Origin: Shouchella clausii
GTDB taxonomy: Bacteria > Bacillota > Bacilli > Bacillales > Bacillaceae_D
Assembly (NCBI RefSeq): GCF_002250115.1
Contig: NZ_CP019985.1
Span: 620,001-684,000 of the forward strand
Reading direction: 5' to 3'
DNA: 64,000 nucleotides
Shown: piece by piece, positions 53,475-62,940 of the stretch
How positions within the stretch are numbered: position 1 is the stretch's first letter
Layout of the letters: the number at the start of each line of letters is the position of its first letter
Position numbers and translations under genes: made by a program
Notes under the pieces: generated by a model
Told to the model about the DNA's origin: nothing
The model's database searches: none
Seen by the model: only the letters and a program-made list of their open reading frames with translations

Positions 53475-55304
53475 TTAATACACGTCGCGCTGGTAACGGT
53501 TATTTTGCTGTAAGTGACTAAGATAGGCTTCTGCTTCTTCTTCGCTGCGGTTGCCTTGTGTGGCGATGATCGAAACGAGCGTTTTATGGACGTCTTTCGC
53601 CATTTGTTTTTCATCGCCACAAATGTAAATAACAGCGCCATCCTCTAGCCATTGGAACACTTCATCTGCTTTTTCTAACATTTTGTGCTGCACATAGACT
53701 TTTTCGTCCTGGTCACGTGAGAAAGCGACATCCATTTTCGTTAGTACGCCTTCTTTCATCCAGCGCTGCCAATCGGTTTGGTATAGAAAGTCAGTCGAAA
53801 AATGCTGATCTCCAAAAAATAGCCAAGCGGGCCCCTCTGCCCCCGTCTCTTCCCGTTCTTCCAAAAAGGCTCGAAAAGGGGCTACTCCTGTTCCTGGACC
53901 GACCATTAAAATCGGTGTGCTCCCATTCTCAGGCAAACGAAAATTCGGGTTGCGCTGAATAAAAATTGGCAATGTCTCCCCTGGCGCTTTGCGCTCAGCA
54001 CATTGTACAGAGCAAACACCTGCCCGTTGACGTCCATGAGCGTCATAGCGGACAGCGCCAACAGTTAAATGGACTTCGTCTTCATTTGCACGGTAGCTGC
54101 TAGCAATCGAATACAGACGTGGCGGGATTTTGCGGAGAATAGCGGTAAAGTCTCCTGCTGTTCCTTCCCATGGGGCGAAATCCCTAACTAAATCAAGGAG
54201 GTCGCGACCTTCAATATAAGCTCGAAGCTGCTGTTCATTGCCATCTGCCACTAATTCTTTTAAAGCATTATTTTGGGAAAGGAGCGACGCTTTTTCAAGT
54301 AGAGGCTTTGTTAAAACCGTTATTTCGAAATGACGGATTAGCGCCTCCCGCAACGGCAACACATCGCCTTGCTTGCCAATTGGCACCGACTCATCACCGT
54401 TCCAACCCATTTCGGCAATCAACTGATCAGCCAAATCGCTGTCATTTTCCGGAAAAATACCAACAGAGTCGCCAGGCTCAAATGTGAATCCCGACCCTTC
54501 AAGAGAAAGCTCCAAGTGGCGCGTCTCCTTGTTTGAACCACGGCCATTTAAATTGATATTTTCAAGTATTTCTGCTTTATAAGGATTTGTGCGGCTGTAA
54601 ACAGTAGCCGTCGTTTCTGTTGATAGCGGAGCTGTGGAACTCGCTGCTGACGATATACCCGTTGCTTTTTCAAGGCCAGCAAGAACACCTTGCATCCATT
54701 CGGCTGCATCCTCGTCAAAATCAATGTCACAATCAACACGAGGATACAAGCGCGTTCCTCCAAGCTCCTCTAAGCGCTGGTCCAACTCTTTGCCTGTTTG
54801 ACAGAAAAATTCATAAGATGAGTCCCCTAAAGCAAGCACTGAAAAATGCAAATCCGACAATTTCGGCGCCTTGCGCCCAAGCAGAAATTCGTGGAAAGCA
54901 ATGGCGTTATCTGGCGGTTCGCCTTCCCCATGCGTACTAACAATAAGAAGTAAATTCGTAACGTCTTTTATGTTTTTTGGCTTGTATGTATGCATCGATG
55001 CCAGTGTCACATGATACGCTTTGTCTTCCAGTTTTCGGCTAATTTCTTCAGCGAGCTGTTGGCTATTGCCTGTTTGTGAACCGTATAAAACAGTCACTTC
55101 TCTGTTTTCCTGGGCAGCTTCGCTCGGTGCGCTACGTTCAGCTGGTACCGTTGTCGCTGCTTCACTAAGAGCCGCGTTTGCTGTTGCTGCCAAATAACCG
55201 CTTATCCAGCTTTTCTGCGTATCGGTTAGCGTTGGCAGCAACTTATTTAAAAGCTCTATTTGTTCTTGGCTGAATGGGCTGTTTGTCGTCTGGAGCTGCA
55301 CCAC
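53475..55304 (-). CDS. cysJ: Sulfite reductase flavoprotein subunit
   Basis: A 609-residue two-flavin reductase. The N-terminal FMN domain has [16 protein letters not shown] and [12 protein letters not shown], and the C-terminal FAD/NADPH part has [29 protein letters not shown] and [13 protein letters not shown]. It feeds NADPH electrons to CysI. GTG starts at 55304 (AGAGGTGG upstream), 21 bases after the sirC gene. Confidence 0.96.
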   Translation of the reverse strand: MVQLQTTNSPFSQEQIELLNKLLPTLTDTQKSWISGYLAATANAALSEAATTVPAERSAPSEAAQENREVTVLYGSQTGNSQQLAEEISRKLEDKAYHVTLASMHTYKPKNIKDVTNLLLIVSTHGEGEPPDNAIAFHEFLLGRKAPKLSDLHFSVLALGDSSYEFFCQTGKELDQRLEELGGTRLYPRVDCDIDFDEDAAEWMQGVLAGLEKATGISSAASSTAPLSTETTATVYSRTNPYKAEILENINLNGRGSNKETRHLELSLEGSGFTFEPGDSVGIFPENDSDLADQLIAEMGWNGDESVPIGKQGDVLPLREALIRHFEITVLTKPLLEKASLLSQNNALKELVADGNEQQLRAYIEGRDLLDLVRDFAPWEGTAGDFTAILRKIPPRLYSIASSYRANEDEVHLTVGAVRYDAHGRQRAGVCSVQCAERKAPGETLPIFIQRNPNFRLPENGSTPILMVGPGTGVAPFRAFLEEREETGAEGPAWLFFGDQHFSTDFLYQTDWQRWMKEGVLTKMDVAFSRDQDEKVYVQHKMLEKADEVFQWLEDGAVIYICGDEKQMAKDVHKTLVSIIATQGNRSEEEAEAYLSHLQQNNRYQRDVY

Positions 55305-55325
55305 AATCCACCTCTCGTATCGTCT

Positions 55326-55955
55326 TCATTTTTGTTTGTCTTCGGCTATCCGTCGCAGTTGGTCATCTAGCCATTGCTCGCGCCTTTCATCTTGCAGACG
55401 TTCTGGTGAAGCAAGCTCTTGCAAAAGAGCGCGTTTTTCCTCGTTTTTTGCATTGCTTGCTAATACAAGCTCCCGTGCTTTCCGGAGAAACGAAAGTTCT
55501 TCGGCCGCATGCTCTGGCAACATGTCCGCGATTTGCCACTTTATCCGTTTGGTGTAACTTGGGCTTGCTCCTGCTGTCGAGATGCTAACTGTGAGCAACC
55601 CTTTTTCAATTTTAGCCGGCACATAAACATGGCCTGCTTGCGCTTGGTCGCCAACATAAACGAGCTGACGCGGCGCTCGGTTTCGCAACAATTGTTGGTG
55701 CAAAAGTGGATGATCGGTACAGAGGAAAAGCAAATCAGCGAGAAAGCACTCTTCTCCACTTGCATAGCGCGCTTCCCAGTGCAGTTTTCCGGCTAACGCT
55801 AACGCTTGGAGCTGCGGATGAAGTGTGGGCGCCACAACAGTTACGTGACCGCCTGCTTCAACGATGCTTAACGCCCGCTTATAAGCAAGCTGCCCCCCGC
55901 CGACTACCACGGTTTTTAACATGCTTAGCTCGAGCATAAACGGCAACGCACTCAT
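55326..55955 (-). CDS. sirC: Precorrin-2 dehydrogenase (SirC/YlnF)
   Basis: A 209-residue enzyme that oxidises precorrin-2 to sirohydrochlorin. The NAD fold is TVVVGGGQLAYKRALSI, and VSISTAGASPSYTKRIKWQI is the SirC/CysG signature. The ATG at 55955 has AAAGGAGG 6 bases before it. It overlaps the sirB stop by four bases and supplies siroheme to CysI. Confidence 0.92.
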   Translation of the reverse strand: MSALPFMLELSMLKTVVVGGGQLAYKRALSIVEAGGHVTVVAPTLHPQLQALALAGKLHWEARYASGEECFLADLLFLCTDHPLLHQQLLRNRAPRQLVYVGDQAQAGHVYVPAKIEKGLLTVSISTAGASPSYTKRIKWQIADMLPEHAAEELSFLRKARELVLASNAKNEEKRALLQELASPERLQDERREQWLDDQLRRIAEDKQK

Positions 55956-56731
55956 CCACATCCTCCTTTTATTTCACGAAGCGCCTCATTGACGCGGCCT
56001 ATCAACACAGGCGCGAGCCCGTCGTCGCTCCCAAGGAATTCGCATAACACATATGCAGTGGCTGTGTTTCCTTTTCTGTCTGCTAGCGTGTTGGCCAATT
56101 CGTTCATTAAAATGCCGGTAAAGAGCAAATATGGAAGCACATAAACACGCTGCGCACCAAGTTTCTCCACTTTGGCTAACCCTTGGGCCACTGTCGGCGT
56201 TGTTGCTGCCATAAAACACGTTTCAACATTGTCGCATGCTGTTTTCTCATAGAGTAGACGGGCAATTTTAGCGACATCACTTGGTTGATTGCCATCGCTT
56301 GACCCTCTGCCGACGACAAGAACGGTCGTACCTTCTTGCCGCTTGCCTTCCTCTGCAAGCAGTGGCAGCCCTGCATCAGCAAGCCGCTTTAAAGCAACAT
56401 CAATGACATCAGCTTGAATGCCAAACGGCTTGCCATAGGCAAATGCAATGTCGGGATATTTTCTCTTAGCTGCTTGTATTTCCTGAGGGATGTCCATATT
56501 CGCATGGTGGGCCGTCAATAACAATACGGGAATGACGGCAATTGCCGTTGCCCCGTTTTGTACACACCGATCAATCCCTTCGGCAATCGTCGGTTTACTA
56601 AGTTCAATAAACGCTTCAGTTTGGAAATAATCGCCGGAAAAATGGCTTTTGGCTTTTTTTAAAAAAGCACGAAACTGGTCATTTCCTTCTTTGACCCGGC
56701 TACCGTGGCCCACATATAAAATCGCCTGCAT
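55952..56731 (-). CDS. sirB: Sirohydrochlorin ferrochelatase (SirB, CbiX family)
   Basis: A 259-residue class II chelatase that inserts Fe2+ into sirohydrochlorin to make siroheme. The metal-binding His is in YVGHGSR, and LLLTAHHANMDIP and the duplicated half with VVGRGSSDGNQPSDVA mark SirB. ATG 56731 has GGAGGGG upstream and lies inside the 3' end of the upstream methyltransferase-synthase gene. Confidence 0.92.
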   Translation of the reverse strand: MQAILYVGHGSRVKEGNDQFRAFLKKAKSHFSGDYFQTEAFIELSKPTIAEGIDRCVQNGATAIAVIPVLLLTAHHANMDIPQEIQAAKRKYPDIAFAYGKPFGIQADVIDVALKRLADAGLPLLAEEGKRQEGTTVLVVGRGSSDGNQPSDVAKIARLLYEKTACDNVETCFMAATTPTVAQGLAKVEKLGAQRVYVLPYLLFTGILMNELANTLADRKGNTATAYVLCEFLGSDDGLAPVLIGRVNEALREIKGGCG

Positions 56732-58130
56732 ACGTCCCCTCCATCCATGACGACAGTACCGATTGCTTGACTTGCGGCGACAAACCATAGGAAATCGCTG
56801 CTTTTTTCGCTTCATCGCTTAAACAAAGCACATTTAACTCCCTTATTTCCTTCTCTCTGCCGATCGCAGCAAACGCTTCACCAAAACATTCAACGGACTC
56901 ACGGCTTAAAAAGACAAGATCGGTCAAGTGCCCTTCATCAAGTAGACGGTTTATCGTCGTTTGCGTGGATGGGGCAACGATTCGCTCCCTCGTTTGAATG
57001 TGTTTCCAGCCAGATTTGACACCTAAGCCCCCGCGGCTTAAAAAGAATCGGCCTGCCCCTAATGGACTGCTCCCCTGAACAGGGGCAAGCCCACGTTGTT
57101 GAAGAGCTTGCACCGCCGAATCCGTTTCACCGCTAAATTGGGCAGAAAGGGTACGGATATCAAGTCCTCTTTCTTGGAGCCATCGAAAAAAGACAATGAC
57201 ATCCTTCTCTTCAAAGAAGGCAATGTCTGTAGCCGTTTCCCAATGAATAAGTGGGGCTTCCTCCTCTACCTCATGGAAACGGGGGTATACAAACGTTTCA
57301 GCCCCTTCTTCTTTTAATAAAGATGCAAGCTGAGAGGAACCGTCGCTATTGGCAATTAGCGGAAACGAACCGAACAATGGTTTACGCTCAAACCAACTTT
57401 TTCCTTGATAAAGGGCTGCGACATCACCAATGAGGGCAATCGCTGGGTTGGTGAACTGTTCAGCTTCTGCTTTTCGGGCGATCGTGCCTAAGTCAGCGAT
57501 AAGAGCCCGCTGTTTGCTCGTTGTCCCCCATTGAATTAACAACACTTTTTCGTCCTTGCGGCGGCCATGTGTGATTAAATTTTCTGTAATGGCTGGCAAG
57601 TGTTTAATGCCCATATAAAAAGCAACCGTGTCGATGGAGGCAAGCCCATTCCAATCGATTTCAGGCAAGCCGGTGTCTCTGCGGCTATGCCCTGTCGCAA
57701 TGGCAAAGTTGGCGCCGTGAAGGCGATGGGTTATGGGGACGCCTGCATAAGCTGGCGCCGCAATTCCTGCTGTCACGCCAGGAACGATTTCGTAAGGTAT
57801 GCCGTATTCGTCGAGAAAAGCTGCTTCTTCGCCAACGCGCCCAAATACGCTTGGATCGCCGCCTTTTAAACGAACGACGCATTTTCCTTTTTGGGCATGG
57901 CGCACCATTTCATCATGAATCGCTTCTTGGCGAAGAATATGGCGGTTCGGCAGCTTGCCTGCATACAGCAGTTCAGCCCCTGGTTTTGTTTCTTCCAGCA
58001 AAAGTGGGTTGACAAGACGGTCGTATAATAAAACGTCCGCCTGGCGAAGAATGTCAAGCCCCTTTGCCGTCAATAAACCGCAATCGCCTGGCCCTGCACC
58101 AATTAAATAAACCGTTCCCTTTTGTGCCAT
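56700..58130 (-). CDS. Uroporphyrinogen-III C-methyltransferase fused to a uroporphyrinogen-III synthase-like domain
   Basis: A 476-residue fusion. Residues 1 to about 245 are SUMT/CobA: VYLIGAGPGDCGLLTAKGL, VVRLKGGDPSVFGR, VPGVTAGIAAPAYAGVPITHR. Residues about 250-476 have a HemD-like composition and end (LFGSFPLIANSD early, FFSRE-type LVFLSRESVECFGEAF late). SUMT methylates uroporphyrinogen III twice to precorrin-2, the siroheme precursor. B. subtilis YlnD is the methyltransferase alone, so the extension is notable. The ATG at 58130 is preferred on ribosome-site spacing. Overlaps sirB by 32 bases. Confidence 0.88.
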   Translation of the reverse strand: MAQKGTVYLIGAGPGDCGLLTAKGLDILRQADVLLYDRLVNPLLLEETKPGAELLYAGKLPNRHILRQEAIHDEMVRHAQKGKCVVRLKGGDPSVFGRVGEEAAFLDEYGIPYEIVPGVTAGIAAPAYAGVPITHRLHGANFAIATGHSRRDTGLPEIDWNGLASIDTVAFYMGIKHLPAITENLITHGRRKDEKVLLIQWGTTSKQRALIADLGTIARKAEAEQFTNPAIALIGDVAALYQGKSWFERKPLFGSFPLIANSDGSSQLASLLKEEGAETFVYPRFHEVEEEAPLIHWETATDIAFFEEKDVIVFFRWLQERGLDIRTLSAQFSGETDSAVQALQQRGLAPVQGSSPLGAGRFFLSRGGLGVKSGWKHIQTRERIVAPSTQTTINRLLDEGHLTDLVFLSRESVECFGEAFAAIGREKEIRELNVLCLSDEAKKAAISYGLSPQVKQSVLSSWMEGTYAGDFICGPR

Positions 58131-58166
58131 TGCTATCACTGCCTTCCGTTTACTTTGCCTGCCTTT

Positions 58167-58775
58167 TTACCGAGTGAGAATATGATGCTTTTCAAGCCAG
58201 CCAATGATTTGTTCTACTGATTCTTCCACTGTTTGTACGCTCGTATCAACGGTAATTTCAGGCGTTTTCGGCTCCTCATAAGGGGAACTAATGCCAGTAA
58301 ATTGAGGTATTTCCCCATTGCGCGCTTTTTTATAAAGTCCTTTGACATCACGGCGCTCACACTCTTCAAGGGGGCATTTCACATACACTTCTATAAATTC
58401 GCCGTCTGCTAGTAGAGCCCTTGCCTGGTCTCTATCCGATTGAAACGGCGAAATAAAGGCTGTCGATACAATTGTACCAGCATCGACAAACAATTTGGCA
58501 ACTTCTCCAATGCGGCGGATGTTTTCCTGCCGATCTCTATCGGAAAAACCTAAGTCCTTATTTAAGCCATGGCGAATGTTGTCGCCGTCTAGTACGTATG
58601 TTGACAGCCCTGCATCAAACAATGAACGGTCCAAAGCGTTGGCGAGCGTCGATTTTCCCGAACCTGAAAGTCCTGTAAACCAAAGCACGCAGCCTTTATG
58701 GTTATGGCGTGCATGCCTTTCCTGTTTGCTGACACTTGCTTCATGCCAGACAAGATTTGAATTCGTTTTTGTCAT
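58167..58775 (-). CDS. cysC: Adenylyl-sulfate kinase
   Basis: A 202-residue kinase that converts APS to PAPS with ATP. The P-loop is GLSGSGKST (35-43), followed by [17 protein letters not shown] and [13 protein letters not shown], and the mobile [11 protein letters not shown]. Having both a kinase and an APS/PAPS-reductase-type CysH is common in Bacillus cysH operons. It lies between the sulfate permease and SUMT genes. Confidence 0.95.
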   Translation of the reverse strand: MTKTNSNLVWHEASVSKQERHARHNHKGCVLWFTGLSGSGKSTLANALDRSLFDAGLSTYVLDGDNIRHGLNKDLGFSDRDRQENIRRIGEVAKLFVDAGTIVSTAFISPFQSDRDQARALLADGEFIEVYVKCPLEECERRDVKGLYKKARNGEIPQFTGISSPYEEPKTPEITVDTSVQTVEESVEQIIGWLEKHHILTR

Positions 58776-58800
58776 TGGAAATTCCCCTTATGTAAAATGT

Positions 58801-59877
58801 TTATATGCCTTCCCCATCACGCATCGTTTGTTCTTTATCTTGGCGGACCGAATGGTATAAGCTGATTGCGCCTACTGTCGCGATAAAGACGCTGACAATT
58901 ACAACAAGCGTATAATAGTCTTGCGAGCGAAAAAGCAAAATCAAGCTATAGGAAACAGCCAACGCAAACAAAGGTGATACAATCCACACTTTTAAAATCC
59001 GCCTGATGACAGACTTTTGCCACAAGACAAAGCCGTTTTCCGCTGTGCCGATGCCGACAATGGCCGCTGTCGTAATTTGCGTCAGAGGCACAGGAAGCCC
59101 AAAAATCGAAGCAATGATGACAAGCGCTCCACCAGTAAACGAGACTGTACTTCCTTGCAGCAGCGAAAGACTAGTAATGTGTTTGCCATTGGTCTCGAGC
59201 ACTTTTCCGCCGAGTAAAAGGGCGCCAAGGGCAACAAAAAATCCACCAGCAATAACAGCCGTTGTCACATCTAGCGCCCCTACCCCGACAAGAGGGCCGA
59301 CAGCATTGGCCACATTGTTCATTCCAGCTGAAAAAGCTTCAAGGCAACCACAAGCGATTAAAATGAAGGTGAGAGGCTTATGCCATTTTCCATCGCCACG
59401 CAAAAAGGGCAAATGGGCTTGATACTTTTTGATCGTTTTTCCAGCCCCGAGTGCGAGAAAAAACGCAGCAAACGGAATGACAATCCAAAAGCTCACAATC
59501 ACAAGCAAGTACTGCCAATAAAGAGCTTGGTACGCAAGGCCAGCCCCAACAAGGGAACCGACAACGACTTCGCTTGTTGACAAGGGAATGCCAATAAGGT
59601 TGGCAAAAAATAAGGTGAAACAAGCCGCAGCTAACACAATGACAACGACTTCCATTTGCATAACAGTAGGCGGCACAATCCCTTCGCCGATCGTCCGCAC
59701 GACTTCGCCCCCCGCCAGCGCGCCAAGCCAAGCGCAAGCGCCAACAAGAAGCATCGCCACTCGTTTCCTTTTAATCGCTCCACTTCCGTAAGCAGGGCCC
59801 ATCGCTGCCGCTGTTCCGCTTGCGCCAATATTCATTGCGAAGAAAAAAGCAATCGCAAATGCTGCCGCCTCTATCAT
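58801..59877 (-). CDS. cysP: Sulfate permease, PiT family
   Basis: A 358-residue carrier of the inorganic phosphate transporter (PiT) family with two copies of the GANDVANA-type motif in divergent form (AFFFAMNIGASGTAAAMGPA and AFSAGMNNVANAVGPLVGV). CysP in B. subtilis is a sulfate importer of this family. Gene order right after sat supports sulfate over phosphate. Confidence 0.9.
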   Translation of the reverse strand: MIEAAAFAIAFFFAMNIGASGTAAAMGPAYGSGAIKRKRVAMLLVGACAWLGALAGGEVVRTIGEGIVPPTVMQMEVVVIVLAAACFTLFFANLIGIPLSTSEVVVGSLVGAGLAYQALYWQYLLVIVSFWIVIPFAAFFLALGAGKTIKKYQAHLPFLRGDGKWHKPLTFILIACGCLEAFSAGMNNVANAVGPLVGVGALDVTTAVIAGGFFVALGALLLGGKVLETNGKHITSLSLLQGSTVSFTGGALVIIASIFGLPVPLTQITTAAIVGIGTAENGFVLWQKSVIRRILKVWIVSPLFALAVSYSLILLFRSQDYYTLVVIVSVFIATVGAISLYHSVRQDKEQTMRDGEGI

Positions 59878-59910
59878 TGCCGCTCCCTCTTTCTCTATTT
59901 TTCTATCGCC

Positions 59911-61029
59911 CTATCCGCGCATCAACACTTCAACCACTTCTTTGCGGCTGAATTCTTGTGGAGGAAGCACGCCTTCTTTTAACATTTGCCGCACTTTTGT
60001 CCCTGATAAAATAACGTGGTGCTCAGAATCATGCGGACATGTTTTTTGCGAAGCCATGTTGCCGCAAGCTTTGCAATAAAAACTATGTTCAAAAAACAAC
60101 GGCTTAATGCCAAGCTCGCCTTCTTCAAACTCTTTAAAAATCTCTTGTGCGTCATAAGTACCATAATAATTGCCGACACCTGCATGGTCGCGGCCAACAA
60201 TAAAATGCGTACAACCGTAATTTTTGCGAACTAACGCATGGAAAATAGCTTCCCGGGGACCGGCATAACGCATCGCTGCCGGGAACACCGATAAATGGAC
60301 ACGGTTTTTTGGATAATAATTTTTGAGCAACACTTCATAGCTTTCCATTCGTACATCGGCTGGAATGTCCCCTGCCTTTGTTTCCCCGACAAGTGGGTTC
60401 AAGAACAGTCCGTCAACCGTTTCCAGAGCTGCTTTTTGAATGTATTCATGGGCGCGGTGCACCGGATTTCGCGTCTGGAAGCCAACGACCGTCTTCCAGC
60501 CCTTTTCAGCAAAAATCCGCCGCGTATCGATTGGATCGATATAGTAAGAAGCAAAGCGTTCATAATTGACACGTTTTGTCAATACAATCGGCCCGCCTAC
60601 ATAAACGGGAGGACGTGCATACATCTTTGCTACCCCAGGGTGGGCTTCATCCGTCGTACGGTATACTTCCTGAGCTTCGACTTTCTTATCAGGCGTATAA
60701 ATTGATTCGATTTCAATGACGCCGTAAATGTCATTGTTGTAAACGAGCTTTGCACGTTCGCCAACACGCAAGGTAGAAGCCTGGTCGGCGGAAACAGGCA
60801 GTGAAATCGGAATGCTCCAAGGCGCTCCATTCGCTAATCTCATTGACTTGACAACAGAATGGTAATCGTCTTCGTTTAAAAAGCCAGTTAGCGGCGTAAA
60901 ACCGCCAATGCCAAGTAACTCCAAGTCAGAGAGAGCAAAACCATCGAGTGCAATCTCGTTTGTGATGCCCGTTGTATCATAATCCGGATCGTATCGTTGA
61001 ACAAGTTCTGTTTCTTTTACTGCTTCCAT
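59911..61029 (-). CDS. sat: Sulfate adenylyltransferase (ATP sulfurylase)
   Basis: A 372-residue ATP sulfurylase that makes APS from sulfate and [38 protein letters not shown] and [15 protein letters not shown] are catalytic motifs, and [13 protein letters not shown] is a zinc-binding loop found in bacterial and archaeal Sat. It directly abuts the cysH stop, with a cysP gene following after 33 bases. Confidence 0.96.
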   Translation of the reverse strand: MEAVKETELVQRYDPDYDTTGITNEIALDGFALSDLELLGIGGFTPLTGFLNEDDYHSVVKSMRLANGAPWSIPISLPVSADQASTLRVGERAKLVYNNDIYGVIEIESIYTPDKKVEAQEVYRTTDEAHPGVAKMYARPPVYVGGPIVLTKRVNYERFASYYIDPIDTRRIFAEKGWKTVVGFQTRNPVHRAHEYIQKAALETVDGLFLNPLVGETKAGDIPADVRMESYEVLLKNYYPKNRVHLSVFPAAMRYAGPREAIFHALVRKNYGCTHFIVGRDHAGVGNYYGTYDAQEIFKEFEEGELGIKPLFFEHSFYCKACGNMASQKTCPHDSEHHVILSGTKVRQMLKEGVLPPQEFSRKEVVEVLMRG

Positions 61030-61755
61030 TCATGAATCTCCTTTCGTTGGTGCATGCAACCCGCATTCTGTTTTTCCTGTTCCTGCCCAGCGGCCGCTTC
61101 GAGCATCTTCCCCGGGCATGACCGCTTTCGTGCAGTACGTACAGCCAATGCTCGGATAGTGATGGTCGTGCAGCTCATTGTAGGGCAATTGATGCAATTT
61201 GATGTACATCCATATTTCTTCTTCCGTCCAATGAATCAACGGACAAACCTTCACCTTTTTAAAGCGTTTATCCTGATTAACAAACTCGGTATTTGCTCGT
61301 GTTGGGGACTGCTCACGCCTTAACCCTGAAAGCCAAGCATCGTAAGGCTCAAGCTCACGGGCCAGCACATCCAATTTTCGAATTTGGCAGCACTGGTCTG
61401 GGTTTTTAAGCCATAGCTCCTCGCCGTAACGTTCAGCTTGTTCCTCTGGAGACAAAGCAGGCTTAGCCATGTTGATACGAAATTTCGGGTACCGTTCTTT
61501 TACACGTTCGATCAATTCGTACGTTTCAGCAAAATGAAAATCTGTATCTAAAAACAAAATGTGGGCTTCTTTTTGTACCTTTGACAACAAGTCGAGCAGC
61601 ACCATGGCTTCGGCTCCAAAACTGCAAGCGTACACGAGCTTTTCACCATACGTTTGATTCGCCCAGCGCAAAATATCCAGGCTATCCCGATTTTTCAACT
61701 TGGTATTTACCTTTTCATAGTCAGGTGCTTCCATTTGCTGATAAACGTAAGCCAT
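61030..61755 (-). CDS. cysH: Phosphoadenylyl/adenylyl-sulfate reductase, Fe-S type
   Basis: A 241-residue reductase that converts (P)APS to sulfite. The 4Fe-4S ligands Cys122, Cys123, Cys205 and Cys208 (DQCCQIRK and GCTYC) show the APS-capable type, and the catalytic cysteine is in ECGLH (231). SFGAEAMVLLDLL and LDTDFHFAETYEL are substrate loops. First gene of the operon, with GGAGAAAGGGGAGAG before its ATG. Confidence 0.96.
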   Translation of the reverse strand: MAYVYQQMEAPDYEKVNTKLKNRDSLDILRWANQTYGEKLVYACSFGAEAMVLLDLLSKVQKEAHILFLDTDFHFAETYELIERVKERYPKFRINMAKPALSPEEQAERYGEELWLKNPDQCCQIRKLDVLARELEPYDAWLSGLRREQSPTRANTEFVNQDKRFKKVKVCPLIHWTEEEIWMYIKLHQLPYNELHDHHYPSIGCTYCTKAVMPGEDARSGRWAGTGKTECGLHAPTKGDS

Positions 61756-61812
61756 TACTCTCCCCTTTCTCCTCCATAGACAAACCCATGTAAGTTGATA
61801 TGATTTATAAAA

Positions 61813-61841
61813 ATTCTAACTGTGTTCGAATAGACTGTCAA
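61813..61841 (-). promoter_or_regulatory. Sigma-A promoter of the cysH-sat-cysP-cysC-sumT-sirB-sirC-cysJ-cysI operon
   Basis: Minus strand TTGACA (61841-61836), a 17-base spacer and TAGAAT (61818-61813) lie 58 bp before cysH. No S-box riboswitch blocks were found between the promoter and the gene, and the leader is only about 50 bases. Confidence 0.8.
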
Positions 61842-61982
61842 TGGGGTAATTTGATTGAATACCTTTCTAGGAAATACAAACTTTTGTCGATAATTAAAGG
61901 CCAGTCCCTTATTGTTATAGCAAAATCCAAAAAGCCCGTCGATGTTCAAATGGAAGAGAGTAAAGCAAAAAAAGTTCGTTAG
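61842..61982 (+). other. Short open stretch of coding-like sequence, possible gene tail
   Basis: A plus-strand frame through 61842-61982 reads LIEYLSRKYKLLSIIKG, then SLIVIAKSKKPVDVQMEES and a lysine-rich end with TAG at 61980. It lacks a ribosome site and overlaps the cysH upstream region. It may be the tail of a decayed gene at the border of the AT-rich segment that begins here. Confidence 0.25.
61857..61876 (-). promoter_or_regulatory. CymR-like box upstream of the cysH promoter
   Basis: The 20-base stretch ends in AGGAAATA and fits the CymR consensus as I recall it (TAAWWNCN2ANNWGGAAWTW) at about 18 of 20 positions. It lies 16 bp upstream of the -35. Tentative; the consensus is degenerate. 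Confidence 0.3.
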
Positions 61983-62004
61983 GAGGCAATCGATCCAACT
62001 TGTC

Positions 62005-62058
62005 TTGACAAAAGTCTAATTAGACCTCATACTCAGCGTTACAGTCTAATTAGACTGT
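62005..62058 (+). promoter_or_regulatory. Promoter with two GTCTAATTAGAC operator palindromes
   Basis: TTGACA (62005-62010) and CATACT (62028-62033) are 17 bases apart. The palindrome GTCTAATTAGAC (62014-62025) fills the spacer, and a second copy lies at 62044-62055, within the perfect 18-bp palindrome ACAGTCTAATTAGACTGT (62041-62058). The copies are exactly 30 bp apart, on one face of the helix. The PadR protein encoded in the same operon is the obvious candidate ligand. Confidence 0.75.
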
Positions 62059-62084
62059 CGCAATTAAAGAAAGAAGGTTTTACG

Positions 62085-62936
62085 ATGAAATCGATATTAT
62101 TAATCGGACAATCAAATATGGCGGGAAGAGGATTTGTTGAAGATGTACCGCCTATTTATAATGAGCACATCCATATGTTACGGAATGGTAGATGGCAAAT
62201 GATGGCTGAACCGCTCAATTTTGATCGTCATGTATCTGGTATTGGGCCAGCCGCTTCTTTTGCTCAGGCTTGGACAACGGATCATCCAAGTGAATCCATT
62301 GGGTTAATTCCATGTGCGGAAGGAGGCAGCTCTATTGATGAGTGGACAATGGACGGTCCATTAGCCAGACATGCGATCTCTGAAGCAATGTTCGCTACAG
62401 AAACGAGTGAATTAATAGGGATATTATGGCACCAAGGAGAAAGTGACAGTTTCGGAGAACGTTTTAAGACATATGAGAATAAGTTGCTCTCATTATTTAC
62501 ACATTTGAGAGAAAAATTAAATGTACCAGATATCCCTATTATTGTCGGTGAATTAGGGCATTATCTTGAAGAGATCGGATTTGGAAAAAACGCTATAGAG
62601 TTTAAGCAAATAAACCAGATTTTGTATAAAATTGCTCATAATGAAGAAAACTGCTACTTTGTAACATCCAAAGGCTTAACAGCAAATCCAGATGGCATTC
62701 ATCTTGATGCGAGCTCCCAAAGGAAATTTGGATTACGGTATTATGAAGCTTTTTCAAAACAAAAACACGTTTTAGATCCTTTGGACATCGAGGATGAATG
62801 GATTGCTAAGGAAGCAAAGCGTGAACTTACTAAAAATGAAGCCATGTTTGTTCAAAGTACAAAGTTTGCTTTAGGACAATTGAGTTTTAAAGAGTTTTCT
62901 TCTCATGTTTCCAAAATCCACCAAAGCGAGGAGTGA
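62085..62936 (+). CDS. Sialate O-acetylesterase-like SGNH hydrolase
   Basis: A 283-residue SASA/DUF303-type carbohydrate esterase. The nucleophile Ser is in LIGQSNMAGRG, GGSSIDEW and LWHQGESDSF follow, and the catalytic Asp-His pair is DGIHLD near residue 208-213. No signal peptide, so it acts in the cytoplasm. It probably removes acyl groups from a sugar. The last 60 residues are a helical extension beyond the usual domain. It is followed 4 bases later by a PadR gene and shares its promoter. DNA is AT-rich. Confidence 0.82.
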   Translation: MKSILLIGQSNMAGRGFVEDVPPIYNEHIHMLRNGRWQMMAEPLNFDRHVSGIGPAASFAQAWTTDHPSESIGLIPCAEGGSSIDEWTMDGPLARHAISEAMFATETSELIGILWHQGESDSFGERFKTYENKLLSLFTHLREKLNVPDIPIIVGELGHYLEEIGFGKNAIEFKQINQILYKIAHNEENCYFVTSKGLTANPDGIHLDASSQRKFGLRYYEAFSKQKHVLDPLDIEDEWIAKEAKRELTKNEAMFVQSTKFALGQLSFKEFSSHVSKIHQSEE

Positions 62937-62940
62937 TCCA

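Noticed and set aside
61756-61812. Possible S-box riboswitch before cysH
   Set aside because: The leader is too short and none of the conserved S-box blocks are present.
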